A model generated the notes under the pieces. The model made no database searches. It was given only the letters and a program-made list of their open reading frames with translations, and was not told where the DNA came from. A program made the translations under genes and the position numbers. From NCBI GenBank assembly GCA_009908855.1, contig JAAAOM010000006.1:1-39557 (forward strand): a stretch of DNA of 39,557 nucleotides. Reading direction: 5' to 3'. This document shows, one piece after another, positions 33,021 to 39,557 of this stretch. This stretch comes from Bacteroidota bacterium. GTDB lineage: Bacteria > Bacteroidota > Bacteroidia > Bacteroidales > JAAAOM01. Position 1 is the stretch's first letter, and each line of letters begins with the position of its first letter.

Positions 33021-34352
33021 ATGGAATTAATGAAAGCATTAGATAGCAATACTTTAAGTGAATTTGGGAAATCGTATCAAAGCAAAAATCGTGATGTGGT
33101 TACAAATGCCATCATCAAAAATGGCTTGCACGCCATTGCTGAAAACCGAAACGCCCATCAACAGAATATATTTGCGTTTTCGAATGAGATTAAAACAGGA
33201 AAAATCACTATGCAGGGCCGGTCGGGCAGGTGTTGGATATTTGCAGGGTTGAACTTGCTGCGTGAAAAAATGGCCAAAGATATTGAGATGAAGGATTTTG
33301 AGCTTTCTCAAACCTACCACATGTTTTATGATAAACTCGAAAAAGCCAACTATTTTCTCGAGAATATCATTCTCACCCGAAAGGAAAAGCGTGATAGCCG
33401 ATTGGTGATGTGGTTGCTGAAAGACCCGATACCCGATGGCGGACAATGGGATATGTTCGTAAACCTGGTGGAAAAATACGGCGTAGTGCCACAGAATATT
33501 ATGCCCGAAACATATCACAGTACCAATACCCTATTGTTAAACCGCTTGTTGTCGGGCAAGTTAAGGGAATATGCCATGCATTTGCGCAACGCATCAGGTG
33601 AGTCAGCTGCTTACGAGCAAAAAATGGCATTCATGGAGGAATTTTATCTGCTACTGGCTACTTTCCTGGGGGAGCCACCGGCAAAATTTAATTTTGAGTA
33701 TGCCAACGACAATGATGAATACAACATTCATGAGAATATTACCCCGCAGCAATTTCTAAAGGAATACATAAAAATTGATGTGTCCGATTATGTGAGCGTG
33801 ATCAATGCCCCTGCCGATGACAAGCCATTCCTGCAAAGCTATACCGTTGATTATTTGAACAATATGGTAGCCGGCAAGCCGATTTTTTATATGAATGTCG
33901 ACAATGAAACGCTCAAAAACCTTACCCTTAAACAGCTCAATGAAAAAGAACCCGTTTGGTTTGGTTGTGATGTGGGTAAATGGTCAGATCGTAACTCGGG
34001 TGTAATGGATACCGAAACATACAGGTATGACCAGGTGCTGGATGTAAAATTCGATTTATCAAAAGGCGAACGACTGATGTATGGAGATAGCCTTTTAACC
34101 CATGCCATGCTGTTTACGGGTGTAAATTTGATCAATGGTAAACCCAATCGATGGAAAGTTGAAAACAGTTGGGGCGAAAAGGCCGGGAACAAAGGGTTTT
34201 TTGTGATGAGCGATAACTGGTTCAATCAGTTCAACTATCAGGTGGTGGTTCATAAAAAATATTTTCAGCAAGATTTGCTAACTTTGCCTGACCAGGAACC
34301 CATTCATTTACCACCATGGGATCCGATGGGTTCATTGGCGTTGGTTCAGTGA
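33021..34352 (+). CDS. pepC: C1-type aminopeptidase (PepC/bleomycin hydrolase)
   Basis: The start is placed at the ATG at 33021 (443 residues, the family norm); the frame runs upstream to 32928 without family similarity. The papain-like catalytic residues are Cys71 in GRSGRCWIFAGLNLL, His in LLTHAMLFTGV near 357, and Asn in VENSWGEKAGNKGF near 380. The enzyme is a cytoplasmic hexameric cysteine aminopeptidase. The C-terminal tail blocks the active site in relatives. The next gene starts 15 nt later. Confidence 0.93.
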   Translation: MELMKALDSNTLSEFGKSYQSKNRDVVTNAIIKNGLHAIAENRNAHQQNIFAFSNEIKTGKITMQGRSGRCWIFAGLNLLREKMAKDIEMKDFELSQTYHMFYDKLEKANYFLENIILTRKEKRDSRLVMWLLKDPIPDGGQWDMFVNLVEKYGVVPQNIMPETYHSTNTLLLNRLLSGKLREYAMHLRNASGESAAYEQKMAFMEEFYLLLATFLGEPPAKFNFEYANDNDEYNIHENITPQQFLKEYIKIDVSDYVSVINAPADDKPFLQSYTVDYLNNMVAGKPIFYMNVDNETLKNLTLKQLNEKEPVWFGCDVGKWSDRNSGVMDTETYRYDQVLDVKFDLSKGERLMYGDSLLTHAMLFTGVNLINGKPNRWKVENSWGEKAGNKGFFVMSDNWFNQFNYQVVVHKKYFQQDLLTLPDQEPIHLPPWDPMGSLALVQ

Positions 34353-34367
34353 TACGGAGGTATTAAT

Positions 34368-35639
34368 ATGGTCATAAATTTTATAAACGAGTTTTGGAAC
34401 GAGTTGTTGTTCCTGTTGTACGAAATGGCACCTTATCTGATACTCGGGTTTTTAATTGCCGGGGTATTGCATGTTTTTATTCCTGAAGGCAAAATTAACA
34501 AGCTCATGGGTAAGAAAAACACACGTGGTGCTTTCAATGCATCCGTGTTTGGTATTCCCTTACCCTTGTGTTCATGCGGTGTATTGCCAACGGGTATATC
34601 ATTTTATAAAAACGGTGCATCCAAAGGGTCTACCGTATCATTCATGATTTCAACCCCGCAAACAGGTGTGGATTCTATTTTGGTAACCTATTCGATGTTG
34701 GGACTGCCATTTGCCGTTATACGGCCCGTTGTGGCATTTCTAACCGGTATTATGGGCGGATTTGTTACCAACCAGACTACCCGTAATGAGATTGAACCTG
34801 AAAATGCAGTTGCCGGAAATACGCAACGCAGGAGGATAAAAAATCCGGTGAAAGAAATGATCGGTTATGCCTTTTACGATTTTTTAAAAGACATTGCGCA
34901 GTGGATGATTATTGGATTGTTATTAGCCGCTCTTATTTCGGTGGTTATTCCCGATAATTTTTTTGAATCTTATTTGCGCAGCGATTTTTTGGGCATGCTG
35001 GCCATACTATTGGTATCCATACCCCTGTATGTTTGTGCTACCAGCTCAATACCCATTGCAGCCGTTTTAATGCTTAAAGGATTATCACCCGGGGCAGCGC
35101 TGGTATTTTTAATGGCAGGCCCGGCTACCAACGCGGCCACCATAACGGTGATCAGTCAAACTATGGGCCGCCGTTCGCTATTCTCCTACATGGCAACCAT
35201 TATTGGCGGGGCATTGATTTTCGGGGTTTTAATTGATTATTTATTGCCGGCATCCTGGTTTACAGGTGCGTTACAACAGTTTCATGATCACGAGCATGAT
35301 GTGCTGCCCTATTGGCTAAAAGTAGCCTCGGCAATATTCCTGACGGGGGCCATTGTTAATATTTATATTCAGAAATATTGGAAAAAACTAAGACCCCAAA
35401 AGAAATTTTCAAATGTAAAACCGGTATACATGAATCAGCACAAAGTAGAGGTAAAAGGCATGACTTGCAGTCATTGCAAAGCAAATGTTGAGAATAGCAT
35501 GGGTAAAATTGAAGGCATAAAGGATATTCGCGCAGACATTGATCTGAACGAAGTTACCTTTTCCGGTGAGCAGGTGGATTACGAAAAAGTAAAACAAGCC
35601 GTTGAAGAAATAGGATACCAATACGGGGGTAAAAAGTAA
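34368..35639 (+). CDS. SO_0444-like permease with C-terminal HMA domain (Cu/Zn efflux)
   Basis: The 423-residue protein is a two-lobed permease of the DUF318/ArsP-like family. Each half has a signature: IPLPLCSCGVLPTGISFYKNGASKG (about 64-88, here the first), and VCATSSIPIAAVL with AGPATNAATI in the second. A cytoplasmic linker joins it to an HMA domain (about 356-423) with MTCSHCKANVENS, the metal-binding CxxC near 366-369. This matches SO_0444 family Cu/Zn efflux transporters. A clear Shine-Dalgarno GGAGGT precedes the ATG, unusual in this window. Possibly co-transcribed with pepC (15-nt gap). Confidence 0.88.
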   Translation: MVINFINEFWNELLFLLYEMAPYLILGFLIAGVLHVFIPEGKINKLMGKKNTRGAFNASVFGIPLPLCSCGVLPTGISFYKNGASKGSTVSFMISTPQTGVDSILVTYSMLGLPFAVIRPVVAFLTGIMGGFVTNQTTRNEIEPENAVAGNTQRRRIKNPVKEMIGYAFYDFLKDIAQWMIIGLLLAALISVVIPDNFFESYLRSDFLGMLAILLVSIPLYVCATSSIPIAAVLMLKGLSPGAALVFLMAGPATNAATITVISQTMGRRSLFSYMATIIGGALIFGVLIDYLLPASWFTGALQQFHDHEHDVLPYWLKVASAIFLTGAIVNIYIQKYWKKLRPQKKFSNVKPVYMNQHKVEVKGMTCSHCKANVENSMGKIEGIKDIRADIDLNEVTFSGEQVDYEKVKQAVEEIGYQYGGKK

Positions 35640-35659
35640 TTTTCACTGTTCAAAAACAC

Positions 35660-35689
35660 TTTGCCATCAAACAATTTTGCGTTAATTTG
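35660..35689 (+). promoter_or_regulatory. Putative gpmA promoter
   Basis: TTTG at 35660-35663 is followed by 18 nt and TTAATTTG (35682-35689), one mismatch from TAnnTTTG. The start would be near 35693, about 35 nt before the gpmA ATG. Confidence 0.4.
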
Positions 35690-35727
35690 CATTGAATAAT
35701 TAAATAACACATACAAAACATTTTATC

Positions 35728-36474
35728 ATGTACAAATTGGTATTGTTACGTCATGGCGAAAGCCAGTGGAATAAAGAAAATCGGTTTACCGGCTGGACAG
35801 ATGTTGATTTGACCGAAAAAGGCCGGCAGGAAGCCCGTGAAGGCGGTAAAGCACTAAAAGAAGCAGGATTTGAATTTGATATCGCATTCGTGTCCGTATT
35901 AAAAAGAGCATTGCGCACGTTATGGCTTTGTTTGGAAGAGATGGATCAGCTTTGGATACCCTGGGAAAAGTCATGGCGTTTAAATGAGCGTCATTACGGC
36001 GGATTACAAGGCCTGAACAAATCTGAAACCGCAGCACAACACGGCGAAGAGCAGGTGTTAATCTGGCGTCGGAGCTATGATGTACCGCCACCACCATTGG
36101 AAAAAACCGATGAGCGATATCCGGGTAAATTGCGGGTTTATCAAGATATTCCTGAGAGTGAATTACCACTTACAGAAAGTTTAAAAGATACGGTAGCCCG
36201 CTTCCTGCCTATGTGGCATGATACCATAGCTCCTACTATTAAAACAGGGAAAAATGTAATAATTGCAGCACATGGTAATTCTTTACGTGCATTGGTAAAA
36301 TACCTGGAGGATATGAGTGAGGAAGAGATACTAAAACTAAATATTCCCACGGGTATGCCGTTGGTTTATGAGTTGGATGAAAATTTGAAACCTACTAATA
36401 AATACTATTTAGGAGATGAAGACAAGGTGAAGGCTGCGATGGATGCGGTGGCTAATCAGGGAAAATCGAAATAA
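35728..36474 (+). CDS. gpmA: 2,3-bisphosphoglycerate-dependent phosphoglycerate mutase
   Basis: The 248-residue enzyme interconverts 3- and 2-phosphoglycerate in glycolysis and gluconeogenesis. It has the phosphohistidine motif [18 protein letters not shown] (His9), [34 protein letters not shown], and the second catalytic His in [16 protein letters not shown] near 182. Full length for the family. Monocistronic, with its own putative promoter and a strong terminator. Confidence 0.97.
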   Translation: MYKLVLLRHGESQWNKENRFTGWTDVDLTEKGRQEAREGGKALKEAGFEFDIAFVSVLKRALRTLWLCLEEMDQLWIPWEKSWRLNERHYGGLQGLNKSETAAQHGEEQVLIWRRSYDVPPPPLEKTDERYPGKLRVYQDIPESELPLTESLKDTVARFLPMWHDTIAPTIKTGKNVIIAAHGNSLRALVKYLEDMSEEEILKLNIPTGMPLVYELDENLKPTNKYYLGDEDKVKAAMDAVANQGKSK

Positions 36475-36498
36475 CAGACATTTTATATATTCAATATG

Positions 36499-36525
36499 AG
36501 CCGAATAGCAATATTCGGCTTTTTT
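36499..36525 (+). terminator. Rho-independent terminator of gpmA
   Basis: AGCCGAATA and TATTCGGCT form a perfect 9-bp stem with a GCAA loop, followed by five more T (six in a row with the stem's last base). It begins 24 nt after the gpmA stop. Confidence 0.9.
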
Positions 36526-36646
36526 GTATCAATAAATAAATGATGCGAATTACAGTATCGTTGACACATCAAACGTTTAAGCCATTCGTTATTACCAGTT
36601 ATTATTATAAGTGATAAATCACATTTACCTGGTCAATAGTCATATT

Positions 36647-36889
36647 TTATTCCATAACCATATCATCCTGTTGCCTGTCTTTATCCATTTTGCGCTTTTT
36701 CCTGTTCCCAACCCATGAAAACATAATACCCAGTATTACGCCCAGCAGTAGCGATAGCATGATAATAATGGCCAGGGAACCTTCCGATTTCCAGAACCAT
36801 AATGTAATAGGTACGGTAACTGAATTTTGAAGCGCAAAGGTGACAGCAATAATGGCAATGATGACCGATCCGATGAGGTATTTTTGCAT
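36647..36889 (-). CDS. LapA (DUF1049) family small membrane protein
   Basis: The 80-residue protein has two TM helices (about 4-20 and 38-60) and the LapA-like core FALQNSVTVPITLWFWKSEG between them, ending in a Lys/Arg-rich then acidic tail. In proteobacteria LapA assists lipopolysaccharide assembly; the role in Bacteroidota is unclear. It starts 1 nt after the apt stop, so it is the last gene of the cupin-apt-lapA operon. Confidence 0.85.
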   Translation of the reverse strand: MQKYLIGSVIIAIIAVTFALQNSVTVPITLWFWKSEGSLAIIIMLSLLLGVILGIMFSWVGNRKKRKMDKDRQQDDMVME

Positions 36890-36890
36890 A

Positions 36891-37427
36891 TTAAAAATGA
36901 ATTAAGGTGTGAATATCGTAATTCTTGTTTAGTTTATCACGTCCTTTCAAAAAATCGAGCTCAATTATAAAATTCATGTACAATTCAGCTATCCGTAAGT
37001 CCAATGCCAGATTTTGAGCTGCTTCAGCTGTTCCACCCGTTGCCAGTAAGTCATCATGCATTAAAACCACATCATCTTTGGTGAGTGCATCGGTATGTAT
37101 TTCAAGAGAATCTTCTCCATATTCCAACGTAAAACTTTTTGAGATGGTCTCGGCGGGTAGTTTTCCCGGCTTACGAATGGGCACAATGCCGGCATTTAAT
37201 TTATATGCCAGGATACTGCCGATAAAAAACCCGCGTGATTCGATGCAGCATACCTTAGTAATGCCCAGGTTTTGGTATTTTTTCACCAACAAATCGATAA
37301 GTGTTTGCAAATACACCGGATTTTGCAGCAGTGTGGTTATATCCTTAAACTGAATACCCGGCTTTGGGAAATCGGGGATATTCCGGATGGAGGCTTTTAA
37401 TTCTTCAATAATTTTCGATTCGTTCAT
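36891..37427 (-). CDS. apt: Adenine phosphoribosyltransferase
   Basis: The 178-residue cytoplasmic enzyme converts adenine and PRPP to AMP (purine salvage). It has the Apt pattern IRNIPDFPKPGIQFKDITTLL (here the N-terminal substrate region), CIESRGFFIGSILAY, GIVPIRKPGKLP and the PRPP loop VVLMHDDLLATGGTAEA (about 121-137). The start is 1 nt after the cupin gene stop and the stop 1 nt before lapA. Confidence 0.96.
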   Translation of the reverse strand: MNESKIIEELKASIRNIPDFPKPGIQFKDITTLLQNPVYLQTLIDLLVKKYQNLGITKVCCIESRGFFIGSILAYKLNAGIVPIRKPGKLPAETISKSFTLEYGEDSLEIHTDALTKDDVVLMHDDLLATGGTAEAAQNLALDLRIAELYMNFIIELDFLKGRDKLNKNYDIHTLIHF

Positions 37428-37428
37428 A

Positions 37429-37932
37429 TTACTGTAATGTCAGTTTTTCAATTATGTCTTTTTGATCGGGGTATTTCTTCAGGAGCACCTGACGTTCTAT
37501 CAGCTCAAAGTCATCGAAATGGAAACCTGGTGCAACCATGCATCCCATAAGGCAGAAGCCGTCAGGCTTTACCAATTCAGCACCGAAAATGGATTGAGCC
37601 GGAATAATGACTTGCGGGTCGCCATAGCTGTTTAAAGGGGAATTTAGTAGTTTCTGTTTATATACGCCGAATTTATCAAACAGATGAACCCGAACCGCAT
37701 CGCCTGCATGAAAATACCAAATTTCATCGGAAGTAAGCCGGTGAAAGGATGAAATCTCCCGGTCATGCAACAAAAAATAGATACTTGTTGCCAACTGTCT
37801 TTCGTCATTTATATCCTCCAGGCAACTGTGATCGATAGAATGATTGGAACGATAAATTTCTTTAAAATAACCCCCTTCCGGGTGTTTTTTCATCTTGTAT
37901 TGTTCAATGATGTTGCTTGCTTGTTGATTCAA
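37429..37932 (-). CDS. DUF985 cupin protein
   Basis: The family pattern is clear: HPEGGYFKEIYRS near the start, then TSIYFLLHDREISSFHRLTSDEIW, YFHAGDAVRVHLF, and CMVAPGFHFDDFELI. These give a cupin barrel with possible metal-binding His and Glu residues. The open frame reaches 38064 but that part overlaps the divergent kinase start and looks non-coding. I suggest a TTG start at 37932 (about 167 residues); an ATG at 37893 just before KKHPEGG is the alternative. The function is unknown; relatives are called cupin domain-containing. First gene of the operon with apt and lapA. Confidence 0.8.
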   Translation of the reverse strand: MNQQASNIIEQYKMKKHPEGGYFKEIYRSNHSIDHSCLEDINDERQLATSIYFLLHDREISSFHRLTSDEIWYFHAGDAVRVHLFDKFGVYKQKLLNSPLNSYGDPQVIIPAQSIFGAELVKPDGFCLMGCMVAPGFHFDDFELIERQVLLKKYPDQKDIIEKLTLQ

Positions 37933-38076
37933 TGTAGCTGATTTTGATGTATAGATAAAACGGCTGATCGGTAAATTATGTTTAACGAATCTAAAATAGA
38001 ATTTATATTGATTCTTTGTATAAGAAATGTTAATTTTAGAAGAATACAATCCATTTATCATCAAACAAACAGGGCC

Positions 38077-38769
38077 ATGAAAGTCGACCTTATCAAGTAT
38101 ATGTCAGACCGGATGCAACAGGAACGCAAAAAAGTTCAGCAGCCCGGACCGGTTGTAACGATCTCGCGATTAAACGGTTGTCCTGCCAAGAAAGTAGCGG
38201 CCAGCCTTTCTGAAATGCTCAATTGCAAAGCTGAAGCTAACAACCTCAGTCATTCATGGAAATGGATCAGTAAGGAGATCATGGCTGAATCGGCCAAAGA
38301 ACTTCAAATGGACCCGGATCAAATTAAATATGTGTTCGACTATGAAAAAAAGTCGCTTATCGATGAAATATTAAATGCGCAATCCATTAAATATTATAAA
38401 AGTGACCGGAGCATCCGATCCGCCATTGGTAAAGTAATACACAACATAGCTTATGAGGGGCATGTGGTAATTGTGGGGCGGGGAGGAGTTGCCATTACCA
38501 AACATTTTCCAAAATCGCTGCATGTTAATCTGGAGGCGCCGCTTGAATGGCGGGCATTACGGATAAGTGAAAAAATGAATTATTCCATTGATAAAGCCAG
38601 GGAATATGCTACGGATACCGATCATAAAAGAAAACAATTTCGGGAATATTTCGCCGGTAAAGGGACCGACTACAATTGGTTTGATATTACTTTCAATGCC
38701 ATGACCCTTTCTATTGAAGAAATTGCAACCACCATTGTCAAAGTTTTGGAGTTGCGAAAAATGATATAA
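38077..38769 (+). CDS. Cytidylate kinase-like family protein
   Basis: The start is the ATG at 38077 (230 residues); the frame runs upstream to 37978 but that part overlaps the cupin regulatory region. VVTISRLNGCPAKKVAASLSEML (here the first 23-residue region, 26-48) aligns with the P-loop of cytidylate kinase-like (AAA_26) proteins, but the usual GSGG is replaced by GCPAKK. Later parts fit: VVIVGRGGVAITKHFP near 131, then LHVNLEAPLEWRALRI, REYFAGKGTDYNWFDITFNA. The phosphate acceptor is unknown and it may be a poor kinase. Confidence 0.75.
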   Translation: MKVDLIKYMSDRMQQERKKVQQPGPVVTISRLNGCPAKKVAASLSEMLNCKAEANNLSHSWKWISKEIMAESAKELQMDPDQIKYVFDYEKKSLIDEILNAQSIKYYKSDRSIRSAIGKVIHNIAYEGHVVIVGRGGVAITKHFPKSLHVNLEAPLEWRALRISEKMNYSIDKAREYATDTDHKRKQFREYFAGKGTDYNWFDITFNAMTLSIEEIATTIVKVLELRKMI

Positions 38770-38778
38770 TGCTTATCA

Positions 38779-39447
38779 CTACGATTGGTTTTCTTTTATC
38801 CCCCGATTTAAATAGGCAATAAATGGGTGCATGGCCTCAAAAATATCCAGCGTTTTTTCAAATCCATCGGGCTTCATTAATTCTTCTGAGGTAGTTGTTA
38901 AGGCTACTGTATAACTCTTGTATCTTAATAAATCAATGTGCTCAAAATCCTTATCGAATCCTTTTGGGGCTGTTTTAAGTTGTTCACCATATATTTCTCC
39001 AAAATATTTTTTGAAATTGGGATCGTTTATGATTTTCAGGAATTCATCGGTGTAGTTATAAATTTCGGACCTTACTGCTTTAAGTGTTGGTGAAGGAGGC
39101 ATGTGTAGCCCGCCACCAATAAAGCAGTTGCCAGGTTCAACATGCAGGTAATACCCGGCAAGGCCTGATTTTTTTCCGCCTTCAACAATAAATGCACCCA
39201 GGTTGGTTTTATATGGCGATTTATCGGTTGAGAAACGTATATCCCGATTGATCCGGAAAGTACAATCTTTGGCAGTATTGTCTTTCACACTGGCATCGAA
39301 AGAGGCAATACCGGCTATTAAATCGTTGGTAATAGCAGCCATTTCTTTTTTAATGGCTTCATAACGCTTTTTATTGGCATGGAACCATTCCTTGTAGTTG
39401 TTTTCTTTGAGCGCTGTCAGGAATTGAAAGGTTTCTTTTGTAAACAT
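38779..39447 (-). CDS. DUF2461 family protein
   Basis: The 222-residue protein has the DUF2461 pattern: FLTALKENNYKEWFHANKKRYE (first 22-residue block, about 9-30), FRINRDIRFSTDKSPYKTNLGAF, AGYYLHVEPGNCFIGGGLHMP. It is soluble and of unknown function, widespread in Bacteroidota. It is convergent with the kinase-like gene across 9 nt. Its promoter should lie in 39448-39557. Confidence 0.92.
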   Translation of the reverse strand: MFTKETFQFLTALKENNYKEWFHANKKRYEAIKKEMAAITNDLIAGIASFDASVKDNTAKDCTFRINRDIRFSTDKSPYKTNLGAFIVEGGKKSGLAGYYLHVEPGNCFIGGGLHMPPSPTLKAVRSEIYNYTDEFLKIINDPNFKKYFGEIYGEQLKTAPKGFDKDFEHIDLLRYKSYTVALTTTSEELMKPDGFEKTLDIFEAMHPFIAYLNRGIKENQS

Positions 39448-39557
39448 AATGGTTATTATTAATTAAAGTTTCGCAGTTCCCTTAGATGTTGAAAACTAAC
39501 AAAATATAGCATAAAAAAGCAGCACGGTTGTTTTGTTAATATACTGGTATTTAGTAT

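Overview
The window looks like a chromosomal segment of a Bacteroidota bacterium, probably class Bacteroidia. The evidence is the gene families (Wzi-like outer-membrane protein, DUF6787-like and DUF7309/DUF6930-like proteins, SbsA-type Ig-like lipoprotein, SO_0444-type permease, octaheme tetrathionate reductase family cytochrome), many lipoproteins and OM proteins, starts that mostly lack a Shine-Dalgarno, and promoter elements of the Bacteroidota type (TTG about 20 nt before TAnnTTTG). GC is roughly 40% by eye. I saw no rRNA, tRNA, CRISPR array, prophage or transposase gene. The order below is left to right.

(1) 1-10220: a 447-bp cassette bounded by perfect 31-bp inverted repeats carries a frameshifted DUF559 endonuclease-like gene. 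It is followed by a polysaccharide deacetylase-like gene (-), a SWIM/SNF2 helicase (+), a DUF7309/DUF6930-like protein (-), and a coupled pair: a sugar-1-phosphate transferase and a Wzi-like outer-membrane barrel (exopolysaccharide or capsule).

(2) 10307-13464, minus strand: a three-gene operon of a DUF6787-like membrane protein, a RIC/hemerythrin di-iron protein and a LuxR/NarL-type regulator with a degenerate receiver. A NarL-like 7-2-7 palindrome lies upstream, centred at about -41.5 from a predicted start. Next comes an ICMT-like methyltransferase followed by a CDF metal exporter.

(3) 13668-21245, plus strand, respiratory and sulfur block: octaheme c-type cytochrome, di-heme cytochrome b, and two half-size YeeE/YedE (thiosulfate transporter family) proteins, the second fused to a rhodanese-like domain without its catalytic Cys. 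These four genes are tightly coupled. I infer a quinol to octaheme-cytochrome chain that reduces tetrathionate (or another S or N oxyanion), with uptake of the thiosulfate produced. An OprP-like porin follows, then a sorbosone/glucose dehydrogenase-like lipoprotein overlapping a cytochrome c lipoprotein.

(4) 21214-27570: small lipoprotein, YceI protein with a muconolactone isomerase-like protein, SAM methyltransferase, Crp/Fnr regulator, OsmC with ComF, a SPOR/RlpA-like exported protein and a CrtI-type carotenoid desaturase.

(5) 27567-39557: a lipoprotein whose C-terminal half looks like an aerolysin/ETX-MTX2 pore-forming module, an Ig-like lipoprotein, Lgt, flavodoxin, a PepC/bleomycin hydrolase-type peptidase, an SO_0444-type metal permease with an HMA domain, GpmA with a clear terminator, a packed cupin-Apt-LapA operon, a cytidylate kinase-like protein and a DUF2461 protein.

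The most interesting items are the octaheme cytochrome/YeeE/rhodanese-like operon, the inverted-repeat DUF559 cassette, the hemerythrin operon with its palindrome, and the aerolysin-like lipoprotein. All family assignments come from reading motifs; no database search was run.
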